The notes below the pieces were generated by a model. The model had not been told where the DNA came from and did no database searches. It saw only the letters and a program-made list of their open reading frames with translations. Source: an uncultured Sutterella sp. (GTDB lineage Bacteria; Pseudomonadota; Gammaproteobacteria; Burkholderiales; Burkholderiaceae_F). Taken from it: 18,053 nt of DNA. Positions 1-6,774 of this stretch are shown one piece after another; position 1 is the stretch's first letter; each line of letters begins with the position of its first letter. The position numbers and the translations under genes are program-made. Location: the NCBI GenBank assembly GCA_934249275.1, contig CAKQKT010000029.1, positions 1 to 18,053 on the forward strand, written 5' to 3'.

Positions 1-73
1 TTATGTGCGGATACCCGACGCGCCTTTTTCCTAAAAGTCAAGGCTGCGTTCCCCGGACTTCCGTGATGAACCT

Positions 74-107
74 AAAAAAAGCGCCCCTTGAAGGGACGCT
101 TTTTTTT
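74..107 (-). terminator. Rho-independent terminator of grpE
   Basis: An inverted repeat lies just past the grpE stop codon. Read on the minus strand, arms GCGTCCC and GGGGCGC surround a 5-base loop, and a run of T follows. The one imperfect position is a G-U wobble in minus-strand RNA but a C/A mismatch in plus-strand RNA, so the hairpin is better formed in the grpE direction. The flanking A and T runs extend the stem. Confidence 0.8.
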
Positions 108-131
108 CGGGGCGCCTTATGCGCAGGCTTT

Positions 132-740
132 TCAGCCCTGAGCAACGCTCACCATGGCCGGGCGCAGAACACGATCGGAAATCATCCAGCCGCGCTGGAA
201 GACTTCGACCACGGTGCCCGATGCAACGCCTTCGGGCGCCGGAACCATGGCAATGGCCTGATGCTTGTGCGGGTCGAACGCTTCGCCCTTCGGATCGACA
301 GGCTTCATGTCGGAAACATCAAGAGCATGCATGAACTGACGATAGGTGGCAAGCATGCCTTCACGGACGGGGTTTTCCTCTTCACCCTTCGTCACATCAA
401 GAGCCTTTTCAAGGCTGTCGACAACCGGAAGCAGGTTTTCGGCGAACTTTTCAATACCGAACTTTCGAGCCTTCTGAACTTCCTCGGAGGAACGGCGGCG
501 GGTATTTTCAAGCTCAGCCATGGCGCGCACATAGAGGTCGTAGTGCTCCATTACCTTGGCTTCGGAGAGTTTCAGAGCCGTCTGAAGCGTTTCGATCGTC
601 TGCTCAGGCGTTTCGTCCTGCAGGGCCTTTTCTTCGGCGCATGCTTCGTTGCATTCGCACGTCTGGCCGTTTTCAGCGCACTTGCCCGCGCAGCAGCCGG
701 CTTCGTCCTTCACTTCCTGGTTCTGAGTATTTTCAGTCAT
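132..740 (-). CDS. grpE: GrpE, nucleotide exchange factor for DnaK, with a cysteine-rich N-terminal tail
   Basis: GrpE is the cytosolic co-chaperone that releases ADP from DnaK during protein refolding. The product has 202 residues, a normal length. An acidic disordered tail (about 1-45) leads into a long helical coiled-coil region (about 48-130) and the C-terminal beta-wing domain (about 148-202), with the family pattern FDPHKHQAI and later the VLRPAMVSV segment. The start at 740 is supported by a GGAG site 6 bases upstream. The gene is preceded by a sigma-32 promoter and followed by a terminator, so it is probably monocistronic; dnaK is not within the 131 bases visible beyond it. The odd feature is six cysteines in the tail (C16, C17, C21, C28, C30, C34), in a region of GrpE that normally has none. 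Identity is certain; the role of the cysteines is unknown. Confidence 0.97.
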   Translation of the reverse strand: MTENTQNQEVKDEAGCCAGKCAENGQTCECNEACAEEKALQDETPEQTIETLQTALKLSEAKVMEHYDLYVRAMAELENTRRRSSEEVQKARKFGIEKFAENLLPVVDSLEKALDVTKGEEENPVREGMLATYRQFMHALDVSDMKPVDPKGEAFDPHKHQAIAMVPAPEGVASGTVVEVFQRGWMISDRVLRPAMVSVAQG

Positions 741-756
741 ATGTCACTCCGTATGA

Positions 757-810
757 GCGTCGCCACGACGCCTGGAAACTGGGTCGCCCCGAGGACGTCC
801 TCCTCAGGCC
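757..810 (-). other. Two stem-loops in the grpE 5' leader
   Basis: Between the predicted start of transcription (near 820) and the ribosome-binding site (747-750) the minus-strand RNA can form two hairpins. The upstream one is built around the perfect 12-base palindrome GAGGACGTCCTC (791-802) and extends to about 8 base pairs, including one G-U pair. The downstream one has arms GCGTCG and CGACGC (757-771) with a 3-base loop. The ribosome-binding site itself is not inside either stem, so this is not an obvious RNA thermometer. Confidence 0.4.
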
Positions 811-826
811 GAATAGATTGTTTCAT

Positions 827-854
827 ATATGGGGACGACGACGCGTTTTTCAAG
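827..854 (-). promoter_or_regulatory. Heat-shock (sigma-32/RpoH) promoter of grpE
   Basis: On the minus strand the sequence reads CTTGAAA (854-848), then 13 bases, then CCCCATAT (834-827). This matches the known RpoH consensus CTTGAAA-N11-15-CCCCATNT at every defined position. Transcription would start near 820, giving a leader of about 80 bases before the grpE start at 740. The promoter lies in the hemH-grpE gap, so grpE can be induced by heat independently of hemH. Confidence 0.88.
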
Positions 855-877
855 TCTTTGCCGTCAAAAAAACGGCT

Positions 878-1915
878 TCAGATCCAGCCTGCGGCCTCGC
901 GGCGCACAATCGCGGCATAGGCCCTGACGGCCTCGCGCGAGTCATTCAGAGCGGGAATGTAATGAAATTCCGGTTTTGCCTCTTCCTTGAAGCTCGTCAG
1001 ATACTCACGGCGAAGCTCGTCATCAATCTCCTCAATCGTCTCAAGGCAATCGGCCGCAAAGCCCGGACAAATCACGTCCACGCGCCGCACGCCGGCCGAG
1101 GCAATCTCTCTGATGCTGTCAATCGTATAGGGGCGAAGCCACTCGTCGCGGCCAAAGCGGGACTGGAAGCACACAGTCCAGCAACGATCCTCAAGACCCA
1201 GTCTTTCAGCAAGCAGTCGTGCCGTCCTCAAGCATTGGGACTCATATACGTCACCACGGTCACTGCTCGCCTGAGGAATGCCGTGAAAGCTCATGACGAG
1301 CCGTCCGCCAACACTCACGGGCGAACCGTGCTCATTCCAGTAGGCCTGAACATGTTCGGCAAGCGCATCAATATACGCAGGATCGTCGTGATAATCGTGC
1401 ATCGTTCGCACGGCAGGCGCATCGACTTGCCCGAGAAGATATTCGCTCACGCCGTCAAGACAGGCTGCGGTCGTCTGAGAGGCATACTGCGCAAACATCG
1501 GCATGATCAGCACGCGTCCGACGCCGTCGGTCTTCATTCTGTCAAAAACCGATGCCGTCGACGGATTACCGTAGCGCATGGACCAGTAGACGGGCATGCC
1601 CAGCTCCTGCTCCAGAGCTACGGCCGTTCGCCTTGTATGCACGATGAGCGGGGAGCCTTCCTGGGTCCATACGCCCTTGTAGCGCTCGGCGGACTTCTTC
1701 GGACGCGTGCGCAGGATGATGCCGTGCAAAATCGGCCACCACTTCCATCGAGGCAGCTCAACAATGCGGCGATCTCCTAAGAATTCGGCCAAATAGCGGC
1801 GGACGGCCTCCTCTGTCGGAGCGTCGGGGCTGCCCGTATTGATCAGAAGCAGCGCGGTCTTGTTCGAATTTTCCATGTGACGACGGTGACGGGAAGTAAT
1901 CTGGACAGGCTTCAT
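878..1915 (-). CDS. hemH: Ferrochelatase
   Basis: Ferrochelatase inserts Fe2+ into protoporphyrin IX, the last step of protoheme synthesis. The 345-residue product shows the family landmarks: the N-terminal LLINTGSPDAPT block (about 23-34), the catalytic histidine in SFHGIP (H211), the YESQC and QSRFGRDEWLRPYT segments (about 224-264), and the CPGFAADCLETIEEI block containing the conserved glutamate (about E292). No C-terminal cysteine cluster or membrane segment is present. The start is uncertain: the first ATG (1915) gives a 13-residue basic leader and has only a weak GGCGG site upstream, and the ATG at 1876 is an alternative without a clear site. It lies between the transporter's terminator (2011-2045) and the grpE heat-shock promoter, so it is probably transcribed on its own. 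The same window encodes HemG, the preceding enzyme. Confidence 0.96.
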   Translation of the reverse strand: MKPVQITSRHRRHMENSNKTALLLINTGSPDAPTEEAVRRYLAEFLGDRRIVELPRWKWWPILHGIILRTRPKKSAERYKGVWTQEGSPLIVHTRRTAVALEQELGMPVYWSMRYGNPSTASVFDRMKTDGVGRVLIMPMFAQYASQTTAACLDGVSEYLLGQVDAPAVRTMHDYHDDPAYIDALAEHVQAYWNEHGSPVSVGGRLVMSFHGIPQASSDRGDVYESQCLRTARLLAERLGLEDRCWTVCFQSRFGRDEWLRPYTIDSIREIASAGVRRVDVICPGFAADCLETIEEIDDELRREYLTSFKEEAKPEFHYIPALNDSREAVRAYAAIVRREAAGWI

Positions 1916-2010
1916 TGTGAGCCGCCAATCTTAAGCAACGCTTTTACCGCTTTTCACAACGATCAGCACGACTTCGTTCAAGAATGAAGCACACGGCTGC
2001 GGCCCGGAAC

Positions 2011-2045
2011 AAAAAAACAGCCGCCCGGACTTATCGAGGCGGCTG
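2011..2045 (-). terminator. Rho-independent terminator of the glnE-hydrolase-transporter unit
   Basis: On the minus strand, perfect 8-base arms CAGCCGCC and GGCGGCTG (2045-2038 and 2025-2018) enclose a 12-base loop, followed directly by seven T. It sits 25 bases beyond the transporter stop and before hemH, so it separates the two. Confidence 0.85.
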
Positions 2046-2070
2046 CGTGACTGCAAAGTCAACTTCAGGC

Positions 2071-2628
2071 TCAGGCGGGCTGAGCGTTTCGGCGGGCATT
2101 GCGCCACATGATGATCATGGCGCCGGCAATAAGGCTCATCCAGAACTTGCCGATAACCTGGCCCACAACGAAGTCAAGGGAACCGAAGGCAAGCGAAAGG
2201 AAGATCACGGAGTCCACAATCGAACCCACGAGACCGGACAGAATGATGGCCAGCGACAGATGACGTTCGCGAAGCGGCGTATAAACGGCAAAGTCGGCAA
2301 GCTCGGAAAAAAGAAAGGCGCAGGTCGAGCCGATAATGATGGCCGGCTCGGAAAGGAAGCCGGAAAGAACGGCGCCGGCAGCAATGGCGACAAGCGTCCA
2401 GCGCTTACCGAGAAGGCTCTGCACCGCATCTCGCAGAATAAGCGCGAGGCCGGCAAAAAGAACTGCGGACGGCGACATGATGCCGGGCCAAACCGGAATC
2501 AGACAGGGGCCGTCAGGAGGGCACACGGTGCCGACGTTCATCACCACCCAATTGCCTGCGGGAATGGTGAGAATGAAAAGAATGAGGCTAACAAGGCCGA
2601 TGGTTCGGCCGGAAATGCGAAAAGGCAT
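2071..2628 (-). CDS. VUT-family (YhhQ/DUF165-like) membrane transporter, possibly for a queuosine precursor
   Basis: This is a small, very hydrophobic inner-membrane protein of 185 residues with about five or six predicted transmembrane segments (roughly 10-30, 47-63, 72-98, 122-145 and 150-173). The FAGLALILRDAVQ, SELADFAVYTPLR and GQVIGKFWMS stretches resemble the VUT family (putative vitamin uptake transporter, formerly DUF165), whose studied members such as E. coli YhhQ import 7-deazaguanine precursors of queuosine. The start at 2628 has a good GGAG site 9 bases upstream. It follows the YheT-type hydrolase by 86 bases without a terminator, so it is probably the last gene of that transcript. 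I looked for a preQ1 riboswitch in the gap and found none. The substrate is inferred from the family only. Confidence 0.75.
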   Translation of the reverse strand: MPFRISGRTIGLVSLILFILTIPAGNWVVMNVGTVCPPDGPCLIPVWPGIMSPSAVLFAGLALILRDAVQSLLGKRWTLVAIAAGAVLSGFLSEPAIIIGSTCAFLFSELADFAVYTPLRERHLSLAIILSGLVGSIVDSVIFLSLAFGSLDFVVGQVIGKFWMSLIAGAMIIMWRNARRNAQPA

Positions 2629-2714
2629 CTTGCGAATCTCCAGGGGCTACCGGACAGGAAGCCGGCGCATGCCCAAAAGAAAAATTGATAAGGCTTGACA
2701 CCTGAACGGACGGT

Positions 2715-3689
2715 TTAGCTGCCGGTGTCGAAGAAGCGCATTATACGTTGAGGCAGATAATTAATGTTGCCGGGAGCCTTGCCTTGTGGAAATCCGATAT
2801 GACCTCCCTCCTCTGGGAAGTCCCCCGTAACGAAGGAACTCATCTCGTCCTTGGTCGGAAGGCACCATGCCGGCAGAAACGGATCATTCTTCGCATTAAG
2901 AAGGAGCAGCGGCACGCGCACGTCCGGGAGAACAGGCTTGGCCGAGCATTTCTGCCAATACTCCATTGCCGAACGGAAGCCGTGGATAGGCGCCGTGTAC
3001 GAGTTGTCAAAATCAAACATCGTTCGACAGGCCTTGACATCGGCCTCGCTAATGATGTCCGGGAACTTCTTCGCCTTCACCTCGAGCTTCTGGCGGAGCG
3101 TGTGCAGAAACATGTCTGCGTAAAGCGTATTGACACCCTTGCTGATGCGCTCGCTCCCCGCCACGAGATCAAGCGGTGCTCCAACCGATACGGCAGCCGT
3201 CAGGAAGCCGGCATCGGAACCTCGGTCGCCAAGGTACTTGGTCAGTTGATTCCCGCCCAAACTCACGCCTACGGCACGAAGCTCGGCATTCGGAAAGCGG
3301 CCGTGAACGGTTTTAAGCACCCATTCGCAGTCGTTGCTGTCCCCGGCAAAGTAAGCGCGCGGCAAGCGGTTCATTTCGCCGCCGCAGCTGCGGAAATGCG
3401 CCACAACGCCGCGCCATCCGCGTTCGACGCACTTTGCCATCAGAGCCTCGGCATAGTGGCTGTGGCTGGACCCTTCCAAGCCATGAAAGTGCACCAGCAC
3501 GGGCGAAGCCGGATCGGCAGGCTCCGGCTCGGCCCAATCCCAAAGCATGAAGTCGCCGTCGGGCATCTCAACCTTTTCCCGCCTGTACTGGACCGACGGC
3601 CTCGGCATGAATTTAGCCGGGATGACGGTTTGAAGATGACCGCCGGGGCACCAGGACGGCGCCTTGTAGTCAGGGACGGCAATAGGCAT
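2715..3689 (-). CDS. Alpha/beta hydrolase of the YheT family
   Basis: This 324-residue cytosolic protein is a putative esterase or hydrolase of the YheT/UPF0017 type; the physiological substrate of the family is not established. The N-terminal PSWCPGGHLQT segment (11-21) is characteristic. The fold shows an oxyanion segment HFHGLEGSS (67-75), a nucleophile elbow GVSLGGN (S143), an acid in NAKNDPF (D269) and a histidine in GGHIGF (H297), so the catalytic triad appears complete. The start at 3689 is supported by GGAG 6 bases upstream. It begins 55 bases after the glnE stop with no terminator in between, and the VUT-family transporter follows, so the three genes are probably co-transcribed. I know of no functional reason for this grouping. 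Confidence 0.9.
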   Translation of the reverse strand: MPIAVPDYKAPSWCPGGHLQTVIPAKFMPRPSVQYRREKVEMPDGDFMLWDWAEPEPADPASPVLVHFHGLEGSSHSHYAEALMAKCVERGWRGVVAHFRSCGGEMNRLPRAYFAGDSNDCEWVLKTVHGRFPNAELRAVGVSLGGNQLTKYLGDRGSDAGFLTAAVSVGAPLDLVAGSERISKGVNTLYADMFLHTLRQKLEVKAKKFPDIISEADVKACRTMFDFDNSYTAPIHGFRSAMEYWQKCSAKPVLPDVRVPLLLLNAKNDPFLPAWCLPTKDEMSSFVTGDFPEEGGHIGFPQGKAPGNINYLPQRIMRFFDTGS

Positions 3690-3744
3690 TTAGAGCTCCA
3701 GCTTAGTGAAAATGAACGTGCCGAACAGTCTAGCGCGTTTTTAC

Positions 3745-6591
3745 CTATCCATTTGTAACGCCTTCTCTCAGAGGCTCATCGGTCGCAAACACCGTTCTCC
3801 ATAGCGTGAGCACGGCCGCACGCTCCGCCTCGACCATGTCAGGTGAAACGCGAACGGGCACGCCTTCGCCCGCATTGAGACGAATCTCATGCTGCAGCGC
3901 GCGATAACGGCGATAGGCCTTGACAGCCGGCGCTGAAACGGCGGGATCAACAAGTCCGAGATCCGCCACCTTCTCGAGCAACAAAATGTTGCCGAAATTA
4001 TTGACGAGTTCGGGATGTTCATGCGAATGCGTGAGCACAAACAGCTGCACGACAAACTCCACATCGACCATTCCGCCCCGATCATGCTTGATATCGAAGA
4101 ATGCCGTTCGATTCGGATGGCCGTCAAGCATCTTCCTTCTCATTTCCAGCACATTGCCGCGAGCCTCCTCCTGCGTTCTCGGCAGCATGAGAATCTCTCG
4201 CCGTTCATCCTCAAAGCGCTTGCCCAAATCAGGATCGCCCGCCACGAAACGAGCGCGCGTCAGCGCCTGATGCTCCCAGAACCAAGCGCCGTTTCCGTCT
4301 GAATTTCTCTGATACCGGCTGAACATGTCGAAAGACGAGACGATTAGTCCGCTGTCGCCGTTCGGGCGCAGGCGCAGATCAACGTCAAAGAGCTTTCCGG
4401 ACGAAGTCTGGATCGTAAGCCAGCTCATCATGCGGCGCACAAGACGACTGTAGACAAGATCCGCCTCCGGATCCGGGTCGTCGTAAATGAAAACAAGGTC
4501 CAGATCGCTGTCGTAGCCGAGCTCCTTTCCTCCGAGTTTGCCGTAACCGATTACCGCAAACTTCGGACGGTCACAGTGCTTCTTCGTCATGCTCGCCCAC
4601 GCAAGGTCGAGCACCTCCTCAAGCACGGCATCGGCAAGGGCCGACAAATGGTCCGCCAGACGCTCCACCGTAAAGCGGCCGTCAAGGTCAGCAATCAGCA
4701 GACGGAAGACGGCAGAATGATGAGCATCTCGAAGCGCATTCATCTGGCGTTCCTGATCGCCATCGGCTTCAACAAGCGCGCGATGAAGCTTGTCGGACCA
4801 TTCGCTCCAGTCAACGGGCGTAAAGTCGTCCATCTCGTGAATGCGACCGTCAACGAGCTCGTCAAGAATGATCGGGTGACGCACGATGTAGTCCGCGCTC
4901 CAGCGGCTGGCGGCAAGAACGCGGCCTACGCGCTCCGCAGCCTTGGGATATTGTGAAAGCAGCGCCACGTAAGTCGAGCGCCCCGCGATCGATTCAAGCA
5001 GCTTCAGATAACGCGAAAAGACCTCGACGGCTGGCACAACGCGAGGGCCGTCCTTAGGAAGCCAGGCCGAGCATCCTTCAGCCACAACAGGGATCAAGCT
5101 CTGAAGGCGCTTTCTCGCCTCGTCGGAAAGGCTCTTTCCCGATCGCGCCGAAGCCAGACGCATGATGCGCGAAACCAGTTCATCGACATCCTCGCCGTAG
5201 CCCAGAGCCTTAAGCTTGGCAGCTAGCGCCTCGCCGGCGCTTGACGTGCCCGTCTCCCAGCCGGTCGGCCAGTCGGAGGCATCCGCCGCAGGCTCGTGAA
5301 CCTGAAAGACGCTGTCAAAGGCATGAGCAACATATTCACGAACGCCCTCAAGACGCGTCCAGAGCTCCTGTTCAGGCATGCCCAGCAGACCGGCAACATT
5401 CGTCAGGCCATCTCCTTCCTTCGGGAGGCGCTGAGTCTGTTCATCGTTGACATATTGAATGGCATGCTCGACATTGCGCAAAAAAACATAGTGTTCGGAA
5501 AGGCGCTGAGCCATCTCGGCGGAAATCCCGCCGTCTCCTGCGAGCGCCTTGAGCATCGGCAGAGTCTCGCGGCCGCGAAGCAGCGGATCACGCCCGCCGC
5601 GAATCACCTGAAGCGTCTGCGTCAGAAATTCGATTTCTCGAATGCCGCCTCGACCAAGCTTGACATTGATGCACGTGCCGCCGCGAGCCAGCTCGCGCCT
5701 TGCCGTTTCGGCCCTGATCATCTCATGAAGCCGGGTAAGCGACGATATCGCATTGAAGTCCAGATACTTTCTAAAAACAAACGGACGCACGAGCGACGAA
5801 ACGTTTTTCTTCTGCTGTTCGAACTCCTCACCCGACGTAAAGACCGGTTCATTGACGATGCGTCCCTTAAGCCAGGCGAAGCGCTCCCAATCACGGCCCT
5901 GCGTATAGAGATACTCCTCAAGCATGTCGGTCGAACAGACAATCGGACCGGAGTCGCCGTTCGGACGCAGGCGCATGTCGACGCGAAAGACGAAACCCGG
6001 TCCTTCAATATCATTCAGAGCCGGAATCACCCGCCGGGCCAGTCGTTCATAGAACTCCTGCACGGTCAGCGTGCGGCGGGCGTTGGGAAATTCGGGCGTA
6101 GCCCTTGTCTCTCCATCCTCATCAAACAAAAAGATGAGGTCGATGTCGGACGAGACATTGAGTTCGCGGCCGCCAAGCTTTCCCATGCCAACGACCATCA
6201 GATCCTGAGGATGCCCCGAGATGCCGAAGGGAACGCCGCAGCGCTCTGCCAGCTCCCTTGCATTGACCCTCACCGTCGCCGTGACGGCCGTCTCGGCGAA
6301 ATCGCTCATCAGCCTGACAACTTCAAAATAGTCGATGCGGCCCGTTGCATTGCGCCCGATGATGTTCACGATAAGCCTTCGGCGCATCTCCCTGAGCTTC
6401 ATTCGAAGCGTCTGACTGTCAGAAGCGCCGGCCATCTCGGCCTGCATGTCTTCTCGCGAGAAAATCTCTTCCGCGAGTTTCTCAAAGTGCGCAAGACACG
6501 CCCGTGCATCCTCCCCGGGATGCATGGCCGACAATGATCGCGCAACAAATGGAGAGAAGCGAACGACATCCTCAAGAGTCAGTGATGGCAT
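3745..6591 (-). CDS. glnE: Bifunctional glutamine synthetase adenylyltransferase / adenylyl-removing enzyme
   Basis: GlnE adds AMP to, or removes it from, glutamine synthetase in response to PII and glutamine, setting nitrogen assimilation. Both nucleotidyltransferase domains are intact: GMGKLGGRELN with SDIDL (about 135-152, adenylyl-removing half) and GYGKLGGKELG with SDLDL (about 680, adenylylating half), each followed by an RLRPNGDSG block. The linking segments GRGGIREIEFLTQ and DRGGMVDVEFVVQ are also present. I chose the ATG at 6591 over the in-frame ATGs at 6642 and 6630, because it has GGAG 6 bases upstream, lies downstream of a good -10 box (6649-6654), and gives 948 residues, close to the 946 of E. 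coli GlnE. It is the first gene of the leftward unit and diverges from yhdP. Confidence 0.96.
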   Translation of the reverse strand: MPSLTLEDVVRFSPFVARSLSAMHPGEDARACLAHFEKLAEEIFSREDMQAEMAGASDSQTLRMKLREMRRRLIVNIIGRNATGRIDYFEVVRLMSDFAETAVTATVRVNARELAERCGVPFGISGHPQDLMVVGMGKLGGRELNVSSDIDLIFLFDEDGETRATPEFPNARRTLTVQEFYERLARRVIPALNDIEGPGFVFRVDMRLRPNGDSGPIVCSTDMLEEYLYTQGRDWERFAWLKGRIVNEPVFTSGEEFEQQKKNVSSLVRPFVFRKYLDFNAISSLTRLHEMIRAETARRELARGGTCINVKLGRGGIREIEFLTQTLQVIRGGRDPLLRGRETLPMLKALAGDGGISAEMAQRLSEHYVFLRNVEHAIQYVNDEQTQRLPKEGDGLTNVAGLLGMPEQELWTRLEGVREYVAHAFDSVFQVHEPAADASDWPTGWETGTSSAGEALAAKLKALGYGEDVDELVSRIMRLASARSGKSLSDEARKRLQSLIPVVAEGCSAWLPKDGPRVVPAVEVFSRYLKLLESIAGRSTYVALLSQYPKAAERVGRVLAASRWSADYIVRHPIILDELVDGRIHEMDDFTPVDWSEWSDKLHRALVEADGDQERQMNALRDAHHSAVFRLLIADLDGRFTVERLADHLSALADAVLEEVLDLAWASMTKKHCDRPKFAVIGYGKLGGKELGYDSDLDLVFIYDDPDPEADLVYSRLVRRMMSWLTIQTSSGKLFDVDLRLRPNGDSGLIVSSFDMFSRYQRNSDGNGAWFWEHQALTRARFVAGDPDLGKRFEDERREILMLPRTQEEARGNVLEMRRKMLDGHPNRTAFFDIKHDRGGMVDVEFVVQLFVLTHSHEHPELVNNFGNILLLEKVADLGLVDPAVSAPAVKAYRRYRALQHEIRLNAGEGVPVRVSPDMVEAERAAVLTLWRTVFATDEPLREGVTNG

Positions 6592-6648
6592 GAAGGACTC
6601 CGAAAGCAAATAAGTATCTGTTGAATGCATGGGCTTGCCCATCGAATC

Positions 6649-6654
6649 ATTCTA
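6649..6654 (-). promoter_or_regulatory. Candidate -10 box of the glnE promoter
   Basis: The minus strand reads GGCTAGAATG, a good sigma-70 -10 hexamer (TAGAAT) about 58 bases upstream of the glnE start chosen here. No convincing -35 hexamer is found at 16-18 bases. The assignment rests on the hexamer, its position in the glnE-yhdP divergent gap and its similarity to other -10 boxes in this window. Confidence 0.4.
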
Positions 6655-6731
6655 GCCAAATCGACGGGCAGGACGGCTTTCACCGTTTCGGAGTCTGAAA
6701 AGAAGTTCTATGGAAACGCCGGTCCGTGCAG

Positions 6732-6737
6732 TAAAAT
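6732..6737 (+). promoter_or_regulatory. Candidate -10 box of the yhdP promoter
   Basis: TAAAAT lies in the context GTGCAGTAAAATGCC in the gap diverging from glnE. A transcript from it would start near 6744 and have a leader of about 30 bases to the ATG at 6775. The box overlaps an in-frame ATG at 6736, which would not then be transcribed. No strong -35 is visible. Confidence 0.45.
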
Positions 6738-6774
6738 GCCTGTCAAAAGGTCTCAGACTCTGCTCAGCCGCCAA

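Noticed and set aside
860..876. Hairpin GCCGT...ACGGC just after the hemH stop, as a terminator
   Set aside because: Only 5 base pairs; the T run is in the loop rather than after the stem, so it does not look like an intrinsic terminator.
3..920. Plus-strand open frame of 305 codons across grpE
   Set aside because: Antisense shadow: grpE on the opposite strand has full family motifs, a ribosome-binding site, a promoter and a terminator, while this translation has low-complexity Arg/Phe-rich composition and resembles nothing.
641..1780. Plus-strand open frame of 379 codons across hemH
   Set aside because: Antisense shadow of ferrochelatase; no recognisable domain, and it crosses the grpE promoter region.
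1984..2688. Plus-strand open frame of 234 codons opposite the VUT transporter
   Set aside because: Composition is lysine/glycine/asparagine-rich with no hydrophobic core, as expected from the complement of a membrane protein gene; it also contains the terminator of the opposite strand.
2629..2714. Possible preQ1 riboswitch before the VUT-family transporter
   Set aside because: I looked for the short preQ1-I pattern (C-rich loop, A-rich tail, pseudoknot) in this 86-base gap and did not find it.
5296..6537. Plus-strand open frame of 413 codons inside glnE
   Set aside because: Antisense to conserved GlnE motifs; it results from GC-rich third positions.
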